Of a DNA stretch of 64,000 nucleotides, positions 1 to 6,951 are shown piece by piece; positions within the stretch are counted from its first letter, which is position 1, and each line of letters starts with the position of its first letter. The stretch comes from an uncultured Clostridia bacterium. GTDB taxonomy: Bacteria > Bacillota > Clostridia > Christensenellales > UBA1242. The stretch lies in contig CAKVHV010000002.1 in NCBI GenBank assembly GCA_934754475.1, forward strand, positions 372,001 through 436,000. Direction: 5' to 3'. The translations under genes were made by a program, and so were the position numbers. Under the pieces are notes generated by a model, which was given only the letters and a program-made list of their open reading frames with translations, was not told where the DNA came from and ran no database searches.

Positions 1-109
1 AGAATTTATTGATTAATTCATCAACCAACTCGTCTGAAGTTGGAATATAAACTTCATTTTTTTCTTTAAATACATCTGCATTTTTTTCTCGCCAAAAATA
101 TTTGTTCAT
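1..109 (-). CDS. Hypothetical protein, N-terminal fragment (continues beyond left edge)
   Basis: A minus-strand reading frame starts at an ATG at 107-109 and stays open to the window edge, giving 36 residues beginning MNKYFWREKN and rich in acidic and lysine residues. An SD-like AAGGG lies a few bases upstream of the ATG. The codon use matches neighbouring genes. The product cannot be recognised from this fragment. The gene diverges from the promoter and tRNA locus to its right. Confidence 0.55.
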   Translation of the reverse strand, partial: MNKYFWREKNADVFKEKNEVYIPTSDELVDELINKF

Positions 110-172
110 TTCTATTCCCTTTATTTATAATTCTAACATAAAAATATAAACAAACAAAATAAAAATAAACAC

Positions 173-201
173 TTGACATTTATACAAATAAACTATAAAA
201 T
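173..201 (+). promoter_or_regulatory. Sigma-A-type promoter upstream of the tRNA-Ser locus
   Basis: TTGACA at 173-178 is followed after 17 bases by TAAAAT at 196-201 (an alternative TATAAA lies at 194-199). It faces the hairpin-repeat region and tRNA-Ser. No equally good promoter with standard spacing was seen closer to the tRNA, so this one may drive a long precursor running through the repeats. That is inference. Confidence 0.5.
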
Positions 202-246
202 ATCTAAGCGAACTTCTTTGGAAGCAAGCACAATTATCTTCTAATA

Positions 247-308
247 ATTATAATAATTTTTAAGTAGCACATAACCACCTTTTCCTTTTACTTAAAAATT
301 ATTATAAT
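247..308. repeat. Perfect 20-bp inverted repeat with 22-base loop
   Basis: The left arm at 247-266 and the right arm at 289-308 are exact reverse complements over 20 bases. They enclose a 22-base pyrimidine-rich loop at 267-288. There is no U-run after the stem, so a normal Rho-independent terminator is unlikely. Both arms contain TATAAT-like sequence (249-254 and 303-308), so the arms could also carry -10 elements. Function is unknown. Confidence 0.7.
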
Positions 309-334
309 AGAGATAACTAAATTAACAATTTTTA

Positions 335-355
335 TATGCAGAGATGTCAGAGTGG
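335..355 (+). repeat. Partial duplicate of the tRNA-Ser 5' end
   Basis: These 21 bases match 528-548 exactly. They cover three bases of leader, the 5' acceptor strand and the D-arm up to the D-loop of the intact tRNA-Ser. The copy lacks the anticodon, variable and T arms, so it is not a functional tRNA. The sequence between the two copies (356-527) is hairpin repeats, so the pair looks like the footprint of an insertion or duplication in the tRNA gene. Confidence 0.8.
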
Positions 356-358
356 AGA

Positions 359-478
359 CGACACCCAGTGGGTGTCGGTCAATGCCCTGCTATCTTGACG
401 GACTTTGGGGGTAATGTCCAGTGGACATTAGCCAATGCCCCGCTTTCTTGACGGACTTTGGAGCGACGCTAGGCGTCG
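359..478. repeat. Tandem hairpin repeat (53-bp period) between the tRNA-Ser duplicates
   Basis: Two units start with an 8-bp perfect hairpin with an AGT loop: arms 359-366/370-377 and 412-419/423-430. Most stem positions differ between the two units, yet pairing is complete in both. Each hairpin is followed by a nearly identical 28-base segment (381-408 and 434-461, two differences). A third hairpin (464-469/473-478, loop TAG) follows in register but lacks the conserved segment. Compensatory change in the stems suggests selection on structure, as RNA or as single-stranded DNA. Confidence 0.7.
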
Positions 479-530
479 ACCACGTCCTACAAATTGTATT
501 GTCAAACATTCCCAAAAACAAAATTAATAT

Positions 531-618
531 GCAGAGATGTCAGAGTGGTCGATCGTGCAGTCTTGGAACGGCTGTGTACGGAAACGTACCCCGGGTTCAA
601 ATCCCGGTCTCTGCGCCA
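531..618 (+). tRNA. tRNA-Ser (anticodon GGA)
   Basis: A cloverleaf of 88 bases can be drawn. Acceptor GCAGAGA pairs with TCTCTGC, the discriminator is G and an encoded CCA ends at 618. The anticodon stem CAGTC/GGCTG encloses loop TTGGAAC, giving anticodon GGA. A long variable arm typical of class II tRNAs precedes a T arm with TTCAAAT in the loop. The first 18 bases are duplicated upstream at 338-355. Confidence 0.97.
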
Positions 619-622
619 ATCT

Positions 623-650
623 AAAACAGCGTTAAACCCGCTGTTTTTTA
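623..650 (+). terminator. Rho-independent terminator of tRNA-Ser
   Basis: A stem with arms AAAACAGCG (623-631) and CGCTGTTTT (639-647) and a 7-base loop runs into a T-rich tail, five bases after the tRNA CCA end. Confidence 0.8.
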
Positions 651-667
651 TTTTGCTTGAGAACGGG

Positions 668-700
668 TGTGTGCTTTGCACACAATTGCTTTCAGCAATT
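668..700. repeat. Two abutting perfect hairpins
   Basis: TGTGTGC/GCACACA (668-674/678-684, loop TTT) is followed directly by AATTGCT/AGCAATT (684-690/694-700, loop TTC). They sit between the tRNA-Ser terminator and the next promoter. The 3-base loops resemble the hairpins at 359-478. No function assigned. Confidence 0.55.
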
Positions 701-779
701 ATTCGAACCTGTATTCGTCGCTTCTTTTTAGTGCCAGCACTCTCGCTCTGAAATATATTTTTATTTCGTACAGTCATTA

Positions 780-808
780 TTGACACCAACATAATTGTAT
801 GTTATAAT
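780..808 (+). promoter_or_regulatory. Consensus promoter of the 83-aa gene
   Basis: TTGACA at 780-785, a 17-base spacer and TATAAT at 803-808 are a perfect match to the vegetative consensus. The transcript would start about 32 bases ahead of the ATG at 848. Confidence 0.8.
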
Positions 809-847
809 ATCCCACAACAGATTTTTAATAACGATGGAGTAATAATA

Positions 848-1099
848 ATGGAAAAAGACAACGCAGATATTTGTACTCAATTAGAAAATTTAACTCAAAA
901 GTGGATGGAATATTTGATTGAAAACTACAAAAACCCAAACAAAGTTAATTCATGTCTTGATGTTGCTAGCGAAAATATCCGTCTTTTGGAATCGATAATC
1001 AATCAATCACAAACAAGTCTGAAAGCTTTTAAAATGCTAAAAGAATTAACATTGGCAAATGAACAAAAGCGACTAGAACAAAATAAAGATATTCGCTAA
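848..1099 (+). CDS. Small charged helical protein, unknown function
   Basis: An 83-residue protein, strongly hydrophilic, with many Lys, Glu, Asn and Gln residues and spacing that suggests amphipathic helices. It has no signal peptide or membrane segment. The start is fixed by GGAG at 836-839, eight bases before the ATG, behind a consensus promoter. It is monocistronic, between tRNA-Ser and divergent genes. I do not recognise a family. The other small single-gene unit at 9789-10253 has the same promoter layout, but I see no convincing sequence similarity. Confidence 0.7.
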   Translation: MEKDNADICTQLENLTQKWMEYLIENYKNPNKVNSCLDVASENIRLLESIINQSQTSLKAFKMLKELTLANEQKRLEQNKDIR

Positions 1100-1162
1100 T
1101 ACGAATGATATATTTACCAACGCAAAAATTATTGTTTTATTTTAATAGAAAAGTGAAGAAAA

Positions 1163-1214
1163 AACAACAAAAAGCGTAAATATGCGTTCATTAACACATT
1201 AACTTTTTGTTGTT
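1163..1214. repeat. 12-bp inverted repeat downstream of the 83-aa gene
   Basis: The arms AACAACAAAAAG (1163-1174) and CTTTTTGTTGTT (1203-1214) are exact complements around a 28-base loop. It may end transcription of the gene at 848-1099, although the following T-run is interrupted. Confidence 0.5.
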
Positions 1215-1226
1215 ACTTGTTCAATT

Positions 1227-1286
1227 ATTTGTACTTATCTTCGATAAAAGCATAATACACCAATTTGTATTAAGCCATGTACAAAT
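1227..1286. repeat. Three-way-junction-forming intergenic element
   Basis: The outer stem ATTTGTAC/GTACAAAT (1227-1234/1279-1286) encloses two perfect hairpins: TTATC/GATAA (1235-1239/1243-1247, loop TTC) and TAATACA/TGTATTA (1253-1259/1266-1272). All pairs are Watson-Crick. It is non-coding, between converging genes. The design recalls the larger cloverleaf repeats at 38875-39260, but the sequence is different. Confidence 0.45.
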
Positions 1287-1365
1287 CTAACTACCATATG
1301 TATTATCTAATAAACTTATCATCTTCTATAACTATTAGTTCTTTATCCTTAGATATTGCAGATGG

Positions 1366-1761
1366 TTATTCTTTTCCGTCTAAATCATGAATAGATGACA
1401 TAGATGTTTGCGCACAACTTGTTTCTTCATGTTCGGTTAAAGTTTTTATAGCCCCCTTAAGCCAAGGATATGGCATTTGACCAATTTTAGTCTTCGCAAA
1501 TATTTTTCCACCATTTGCATACTTTTGTTCATTAAATTCACAAACCGAACTAGAAATATCACAAATCCTTGATAAATCTTCTTTTATTTCTGGTGTTTGA
1601 ACAATCCAAAAATCATCACCACTAATTGAATTTGCAAAATCAATAACTTGTTGTGAAAAATAATCAAGTTCACTCATTAAATGTGTGGTTTTCCCCGTAT
1701 TTTCAAAATCTCTAACTATTTTATATATCATAATACTACTTGGATTTGATTGTGTTGACAT
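1366..1761 (-). CDS. Hypothetical protein, unknown function
   Basis: 131 residues from an ATG at 1761, preceded by a strong SD (AAGGGGG). The frame is open 14 codons further up, but those codons lie inside the probable promoter, so this start is preferred. The product is hydrophilic with an acidic middle, a few Cys residues and a C-terminal Ser/Glu-rich tail. There is no signal peptide. I do not recognise a family. The gene stands alone, with its own promoter. Confidence 0.65.
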   Translation of the reverse strand: MSTQSNPSSIMIYKIVRDFENTGKTTHLMSELDYFSQQVIDFANSISGDDFWIVQTPEIKEDLSRICDISSSVCEFNEQKYANGGKIFAKTKIGQMPYPWLKGAIKTLTEHEETSCAQTSMSSIHDLDGKE

Positions 1762-1787
1762 AAATACCCCCTTATATACACAAAGAA

Positions 1788-1816
1788 AGTATAACATATC
1801 CATAATAATAATTCAA
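1788..1816 (-). promoter_or_regulatory. Promoter of the 131-aa hypothetical gene
   Basis: On the minus strand TTGAAT (complement of 1811-1816) and TATACT (complement of 1788-1793) are separated by 17 bases. They lie about 30 bases before the chosen ATG. Confidence 0.6.
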
Positions 1817-1876
1817 TAGGGAATAAAAATAAAAAAAGGAACTCCTTGAAATTAACCTACATATTATTTCACTAAC

Positions 1877-2202
1877 CTAGTTTTTCCCGAAAACTCTAAC
1901 ACTAAAAATCAAGTCACAAAATGTTTTATTGTTCTTTATGTCATTCCATTTTTCATAACAAAGAAGTACTGAATTTTCCCCAAGTTCGTTATACATTTCT
2001 TGTGGATTGAGTTTGTTTAACACTCTTTTATTATACAATCTTGTATATAATTCTTCGTCTTCAATTTTAATTATATCTGTAGGTGGTGCTAATTTTTTAT
2101 ACTCAAAGCCTTTCCAAAATTTATTAAACCTAGCGATAGACACCAATTTTAATCTTTATTTTTTGAATAATTTTTTATGTTACCAAAATATCCTGTATAC
2201 AT
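1877..2202 (-). pseudogene. Frameshifted DUF488-like protein
   Basis: An ATG at 2200-2202 with SD GGAGAG opens a 17-codon frame starting MYTGYFGNIKN, which stops. Another frame then continues with FWKGFEYKKLAPP, LYNKRVLNKLNP and SVLLCYEKW. These two pieces match, in order, the N-terminus and core of small DUF488-like proteins (pattern xYTSYF ... LEYKKLAP ... NxxVLxKLxP ... LLCYEK ... CHRHLVAxWL). A single lost base in the A-rich stretch near the first stop would join them. The C-terminus is also wrong: after the expected Cys the usual HR and WL motif is missing. The family function is unknown. Family match is from memory; the frameshift is seen directly. Confidence 0.6.
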
Positions 2203-2255
2203 TCTTCTCTCCATTTGAAATATTTTAGCACAACAAGTTGTTTTAGTCAAAAAAA

Positions 2256-2300
2256 AATGAGAGCGGTATTTAACTCTACGGAGTTAGTCTTGCTCTCATT
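2256..2300. terminator. Terminator downstream of the 211-aa lipoprotein gene
   Basis: GAGAGC/GCTCTC arms enclose an inner AACTC/GAGTT stem, with an A-run on the left and T-rich sequence on the right. It can work in both directions, ending the minus-strand lipoprotein transcript. Confidence 0.6.
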
Positions 2301-2331
2301 TTATATACATTTGAATTGTATTTTATTAAAT

Positions 2332-2967
2332 TTATTTCATTTTATAGTAGTATGAGTATATTCCATTAGATGATGTGTCTGCTTTTTCTATAAATAGTTT
2401 AAACAAATATTGATTTGTTGACGCGTTAAATTCATATCTAATTTCAAAAGTGTAAACCGAATTTTGAACAAAGTATCCTTGTTTGTCTGTATCATGGATT
2501 GTAACATAGTAAAATTTATAAAGTTTACTTGGATTATTACCAAAATAATCACTTAAATTGTTACTTTGTTCCAAGACATACCATGTTTCGTATTCGCCAT
2601 ACCTTACACCGTGATTGCCAGAGATATGTCCAAAATAACCATCATAGTTGGTTTTGAAATAGTTTAAATAAATTTCTGCATTTTGTTCCAATAGGTCGAC
2701 ATTGTCGCAAGGTTGCGAAAATGAGTAACCATCATTAAACCAAGAATCACTAGAAATTTCTCCATTAAGACCAGTTGGTGCTGTTAAATTGGATAGTCCA
2801 ACCGCTGACAACTCAGTTTCTGTAAACCATTTGGAACTATCATGTAAGTTAGGATTTCCACCCGAGCCATTATTTCCATTATCTCCACAAGCAGTTAAGA
2901 AAAACATTGCTGGAATGATTAGCAATACAGCCATTATTAAACTAAAAATTTTGTGTTTTGTTTTCAT
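2332..2967 (-). CDS. Lipoprotein, unknown function
   Basis: 211 residues. A short basic N-terminus, a hydrophobic core (about residues 8-24) and the lipobox LTAC at about 24-27 mark a lipid-anchored exported protein. A Gly/Asn-rich linker follows. The rest is rich in aromatic residues and Asn, with no motif I recognise; the order suggests a small beta-rich domain. SD AAGGTG precedes the ATG. It is a single gene with its own terminator. Confidence 0.8.
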   Translation of the reverse strand: MKTKHKIFSLIMAVLLIIPAMFFLTACGDNGNNGSGGNPNLHDSSKWFTETELSAVGLSNLTAPTGLNGEISSDSWFNDGYSFSQPCDNVDLLEQNAEIYLNYFKTNYDGYFGHISGNHGVRYGEYETWYVLEQSNNLSDYFGNNPSKLYKFYYVTIHDTDKQGYFVQNSVYTFEIRYEFNASTNQYLFKLFIEKADTSSNGIYSYYYKMK

Positions 2968-3012
2968 ATTTTCACCTTTATATAACCATAATTCACAAAT
3001 TTATGCTTTTTA

Positions 3013-3168
3013 TTATTTTTTAAAAATCAAAATAGCCTTTGCGACAAGTGTTATTGTTGTGGAAATTAAAACATAACCGTCTTTTTCCATTTCGTTACAC
3101 TTGTCTTCAATTTTCTTTGCCATTTTCTTTGCTACGGGTGTATAGCCTATTAGTTCTGTTTTATACAT
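3013..3168 (-). CDS. Small 51-aa protein with C-terminal hydrophobic segment
   Basis: The frame runs from an ATG at 3166-3168 to a TAA at 3013-3015. The product has a lysine-rich first half (residues about 14-30, helical), then a GYVLIS step and a hydrophobic stretch ending FKK. An SD with AGGA lies six to ten bases before the ATG. Length, codon use and SD support a real gene. The start and the GYVLI stretch resemble small DUF4177-like proteins, but I am not sure of that. It may attach to the membrane through its C-terminus. Confidence 0.6.
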   Translation of the reverse strand: MYKTELIGYTPVAKKMAKKIEDKCNEMEKDGYVLISTTITLVAKAILIFKK

Positions 3169-3690
3169 TTTTTATCCTTTTTCCTATTAAAGAAAATTTT
3201 AGCCGTTGCCAATCGAGCAAAATCAAAAAAATTACAATTTTATAAACATAGTATAACATAAAATATTAAAAGCTGTATACAAATTTTCACAGCTTAAATA
3301 AAAATATAATCGTTTTGAGATCGTGGCATGTGCTTGTCTTGATACATGGTAACAGCAAGAATACTCGCAGACAAAAACATGTCAGAGAACAAATAATTCT
3401 CGTAAGCAGTTCCATTCTTTCACCCCTACATAAATATGTAGGTACACAAAATTCCAGACACAATCAGCCTTATTTTCACAAAATTCCATTAATTTTTTTA
3501 TATTTTTTCACAAAATTCCCCTATTTATTTTAAAAGCCCATTTTGGGAAAAATTTTTAGACAAACACTACTGAGCAATTGGTTTGGTCGTTTAATAAATG
3601 TTTGTTGTTATTTCAAACTTTTCAAGTTGAATTTGGTGTCTTTATGACAAAAGATTTTTGTTTAAGGAGTTTTTGAAGTTATTAAATAAT
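3169..3690. other. Long AT-rich intergenic region without a convincing gene
   Basis: No frame here has a credible SD and codon use. A minus-strand frame of about 40 codons near 3305-3430 lacks a start signal and may be a gene remnant. A hairpin lies in 3420-3445 (CCTACAT/ATGTAGG). The 15-mer TTTTCACAAAATTCC occurs twice, and its 11-base core three times, between 3445 and 3520. An SD-like AAGGAG at about 3663-3668 has no gene after it. Confidence 0.5.
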
Positions 3691-3773
3691 TTTGGTTTTG
3701 AGATTTCTTATGTTATAATTAAAAAATACCGGGTATAAATTTTGTAAAATTTAATTGTTTACAAGGAGAAAAA

Positions 3774-4964
3774 ATGAAGCATAAACTTACTTACGAAAAA
3801 GTTACTGAAAAAAATATTGAAAAAGCACTAAAGATTCAGCGAAGATTATTTCCGCTAGAAAATGGTGAAGACGATTTGAAAGAATCCATAAACAAAAGCA
3901 AAAAATACTACAAATATTTGGAATACTATCTTGTTCATAATGGAGAATTCTACATCGGAATAACCGGAATTTATTCTTATGACGAGTATCCAGATGATGC
4001 ATGGATTGGCTGGTATGGAGTTTTGCCCGCATTTAGAAGAATGGGGTACGGAACAGAAATATTTGAATTCACACGTAATTTAGCAATAAAAATGGGCTTT
4101 AAATATTTGAGAGTTTATGCGGACGATAAATACGATTTTGTTGCAACAAATTTTTATACAAAAATGCAGATGTTCAAAGAATACTATACCAAAGAAAAAT
4201 ACATTGGATATCTTGTCGGAAATCTAGTTATTTTCTCCCTATCTTTGCTTCAAAAAGAAATTGTTCCATGGGATAACAAAAATTTATTTTTGAAAGACCA
4301 TGTTAACAAAAACAACAGATACTCGCTACAATATGTCGAGATAAACAAGAAAAACATAGTAGATGCCGCAAGATTGCAATTTAATATTTTTTATGCAATG
4401 AATAACGTAGGCTATTGCGATTACCTAAAAGAACTTGAAACAAAGGATAGATACAAAAACAAAGTTTTGCCAATAAACTTTTTGGTTTATCTTAATAATT
4501 ATCCTGTGGGAATAATTGGCTTGTATGAATTAAAAGAATATCCCGACGACATATGGATAGACTGGTTTGGCGTGGATGCAAGGTACAGAAACAATGGTAT
4601 TGGTACCCAAATGTTACTCAAAATTTTGGATATAGCCAAATCTTACAACAAAAAGAATTTTAGGCTTTTTACATATGAAACTTGGAATTACCATGCACTT
4701 AGTATTTACAAGCGAACCATGCAACTTGAAGAAAGTTATGATAACGCACAAGAGAATAGTTTTTTGATTAAATTTGGAAAACCAAAAATATATAGCCGAA
4801 GTCTAATTGACAAAGAAGTTCAACCTTGGAATAATAAATTTATAAATCTATCTGATGAGTTGTTGTTAAACGAAAAAAGCATAGAAAAACTCAAAGAAGA
4901 CAATTTGTTTAATCTATTCTCCGAATCCGACTTTATGGAAACACTAAGGGTAGAAGAGTGTTAA
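3774..4964 (+). CDS. Tandem-GNAT N-acetyltransferase
   Basis: 396 residues with two GNAT folds in one chain. Each carries the acetyl-CoA pyrophosphate-binding motif: RRMGYGT at about residues 88-94 and RNNGIGT at about 275-281. Each motif follows a similar strand pair (DDAWIGWYGV and DDIWIDWFGV), so the gene arose by internal duplication. A third short C-terminal part (about 340-396) is helical and unassigned. A strong SD (AAGGAG) lies six bases before the ATG. The acyl acceptor cannot be read from sequence. It opens a run of four same-strand genes. Confidence 0.85.
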   Translation: MKHKLTYEKVTEKNIEKALKIQRRLFPLENGEDDLKESINKSKKYYKYLEYYLVHNGEFYIGITGIYSYDEYPDDAWIGWYGVLPAFRRMGYGTEIFEFTRNLAIKMGFKYLRVYADDKYDFVATNFYTKMQMFKEYYTKEKYIGYLVGNLVIFSLSLLQKEIVPWDNKNLFLKDHVNKNNRYSLQYVEINKKNIVDAARLQFNIFYAMNNVGYCDYLKELETKDRYKNKVLPINFLVYLNNYPVGIIGLYELKEYPDDIWIDWFGVDARYRNNGIGTQMLLKILDIAKSYNKKNFRLFTYETWNYHALSIYKRTMQLEESYDNAQENSFLIKFGKPKIYSRSLIDKEVQPWNNKFINLSDELLLNEKSIEKLKEDNLFNLFSESDFMETLRVEEC

Positions 4965-5043
4965 GGATATACTAGTGCTCGATTATGGCCATTGTTAAAG
5001 TTGTAGATGGTGGATTTACATTGAAATAACAAAGGGAATGAAC

Positions 5044-5535
5044 ATGAAAAATTATAACTATATTATTGTTGATAAAAATAGCATAAATGACGAATTTATC
5101 AACCAATTGTATGAAGTTGAAAAAAATTCTGGTGGAGAACCTTATACTTATGACGGGTTTAATCAAATTTTATTACATGATACTAATCTAACATCTGTTT
5201 GTTTTGATGGCAAAAAAAAATGTGTTGGTATAATAACTGCAAATTTAAAATCAAAAAAGTTTGGTGGATGTGTTTATATAATAAATCTTTCAGTCAAGAA
5301 AAATTATCATCGAAAAGGAATTGCATCACAGCTTATTAAAACTATGCTAAAATATATAAGGGACAATTCTAGTGACACATTATGCAAGATAGCATTGGCG
5401 GTAGATAAGAATAATTTGCCAGCGTGCAACTTATACAAGAAACTGGGGTTTAAACTGGAAGAAAATTATTCCGATGATGAGCAATATGGCATGAGCATGG
5501 GCGCCGACAAATTGAATGAAACGATAAAGAAATAG
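5044..5535 (+). CDS. GNAT-family N-acetyltransferase
   Basis: 163 residues. A single GNAT domain shows the strand VYIINLSVKKNYH followed by RKGIASQLI (about residues 86-96, the acetyl-CoA-binding motif) and the typical late motif NNLPACNLYKKLGFK. The ATG at 5044 is chosen because the SD AAAGGGA (5031-5037) is seven bases from it; an ATG at 5038 abuts the SD. The substrate is unknown. It lies between the tandem-GNAT gene and the CYTH gene. Confidence 0.88.
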   Translation: MKNYNYIIVDKNSINDEFINQLYEVEKNSGGEPYTYDGFNQILLHDTNLTSVCFDGKKKCVGIITANLKSKKFGGCVYIINLSVKKNYHRKGIASQLIKTMLKYIRDNSSDTLCKIALAVDKNNLPACNLYKKLGFKLEENYSDDEQYGMSMGADKLNETIKK

Positions 5536-5560
5536 AAATTAAAATATTTAGGAGAGCAAT

Positions 5561-6157
5561 ATGGCAATAGAAGTTGAAGCAGGTTTCAAAGTTAAAGAGA
5601 GCAAAGAAGACGCAGAAAAAATTTTGCTAAATAATGGTTTTGTAAATACTTTTAAAACTGCGCACACGCGAGATGTGTATTTTGGAAAAAGTTTGGAATT
5701 TGACGGCAAAAGCGAAGAAGAAATCAAACGCAGTATGGTGCGTCTTCGCGGGTTTGAAACTTTTGAGAATTTGCAACTGCTTGGAGATGAATATCCCGAA
5801 GGAAAATACAAGGCAGATTTCAAAACTGCACTAAATATTTGCAACATACTACTTGCAAATGGCTTTGAAGTGATTATTGACACCGAAAAGACAGACTGGG
5901 TTTACAAGAAAGGTAGATGCTGGCACCAATTACAAGAAATAAAAAATATTGGACTTGTGGACTATGTCTACAACGAAGAAATATTTGATAAAGGCTACTC
6001 TGAAGAAGAACAGTTTGACCTACTTCACACACAAATGACCGACCTTGGCTTCCACCTAGAATACGACCTTGGCATAGACAAATTACGCACCCTTCTGACC
6101 GGTCAAACCCAATTTTCCACTAACCAAATCGGCAAATATAATTATCAGGAGAAATAG
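5561..6157 (+). CDS. CYTH-domain protein
   Basis: 198 residues. The start IEVEAGFKVK fits the charged N-terminal strand (ExExK-like) of CYTH proteins, and later strands alternate basic and acidic residues as in the triphosphate tunnel fold (SMVRLRGFE, IIDTEKTDW, LVDYVYNEE). CYTH proteins hydrolyse inorganic or nucleoside triphosphates, or act as class IV adenylyl cyclases. The exact reaction here is unknown. The spacing of the ExExK motif is slightly off. SD AGGAG precedes the ATG closely. Confidence 0.7.
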   Translation: MAIEVEAGFKVKESKEDAEKILLNNGFVNTFKTAHTRDVYFGKSLEFDGKSEEEIKRSMVRLRGFETFENLQLLGDEYPEGKYKADFKTALNICNILLANGFEVIIDTEKTDWVYKKGRCWHQLQEIKNIGLVDYVYNEEIFDKGYSEEEQFDLLHTQMTDLGFHLEYDLGIDKLRTLLTGQTQFSTNQIGKYNYQEK

Positions 6158-6189
6158 ACAAACAATCAGAAAACCAATTAGGAAATAAG

Positions 6190-6831
6190 ATGAATTACAC
6201 GAATAAAGAAAAGAGAAAAATTGTTCAAAATGACTACAATGCGATTGCGAACATTTATGCTAAGCGTTATGGCAAAATAGACTATTGCAAAATTTACATA
6301 GACGAATTTGTTGCGAGTTTATCTGGAAAAGATGTATTAGATGTCGGTTGTGGAGCAGGACAAATTACTGACTACCTTACACAAAAAGGACTTAATGTTA
6401 TTGGTCTAGACTTTTCACAAGAATTATTAAAGATTGCAAAGCAAAATTCCCCTAATTCTAAATTTATACTTGCAGATATTTGCGATTATGAACAAGAAAC
6501 CAAAGTGGACGGAATTATTACAAAAGATACCCTATTTCACTTGCCTAATGAAGATTTAATTCATGTTTTACAAAAATTTAAAGGACTATTAAAACCTAAT
6601 GGCAATATTTGTATTATTATGGATACACCAAAAGAAATTGGCGAAAATATTTTCGTTGAAGAATTAGACAGCAAACAACAAGTTTACTACAACTATTTAT
6701 CTGCCGAAAAATTAAAAATCATGCTTGAAAAAACGGGTTTTAATGTAAAAAAAATTCAACGCGTTAATGAAAACAACAATGCTTCTACTTATGCCACAGG
6801 TTTAATGATATTTTATGTTTGTAATCAATAG
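6190..6831 (+). CDS. Class I SAM-dependent methyltransferase
   Basis: 213 residues. Motif I VLDVGCGAGQ (about residues 50-60), the acidic end of strand 2 (IGLDFS), and a post-motif ILADICDY define a Rossmann-type SAM-binding domain. A loop with FHLPNEDLIHVLQKFKGLLKPNG is typical of small-molecule methyltransferases of the Methyltransf_11/25 type. No fusion domains. The substrate is unknown. It closes the four-gene plus-strand run and is followed by a clear terminator. Confidence 0.88.
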   Translation: MNYTNKEKRKIVQNDYNAIANIYAKRYGKIDYCKIYIDEFVASLSGKDVLDVGCGAGQITDYLTQKGLNVIGLDFSQELLKIAKQNSPNSKFILADICDYEQETKVDGIITKDTLFHLPNEDLIHVLQKFKGLLKPNGNICIIMDTPKEIGENIFVEELDSKQQVYYNYLSAEKLKIMLEKTGFNVKKIQRVNENNNASTYATGLMIFYVCNQ

Positions 6832-6897
6832 ATACATTATCAAAAACCACCTAAATTATAAAAATTAATAGATACCTTTTAATACTATTTTAATCAA

Positions 6898-6932
6898 CCA
6901 AAAAGCCCCACCAATTTTGGTGGGGCTTTTTG
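6898..6932. terminator. Bidirectional terminator between converging genes
   Basis: A GC-rich stem AAGCCCCACC/GGTGGGGCTT with loop AATTTT is flanked by an A-run and a T-run. It serves the methyltransferase (plus) and the serine hydrolase (minus). Confidence 0.92.
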
Positions 6933-6951
6933 CATTTGAAATTTTTAATCT

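Noticed and set aside
231..270. 12-codon leader peptide on the minus strand inside the inverted repeat
   Set aside because: The SD-like AAGGTGG is only two or three bases from the ATG and no downstream gene is in position for attenuation.
3315..3533. 72-codon plus-strand frame
   Set aside because: No SD, odd composition (His/Phe/Arg-rich), crosses a hairpin and the short repeats.
4985..5029. 14-codon frame between the two GNAT genes
   Set aside because: Too short, no SD at a useful distance; most likely chance.
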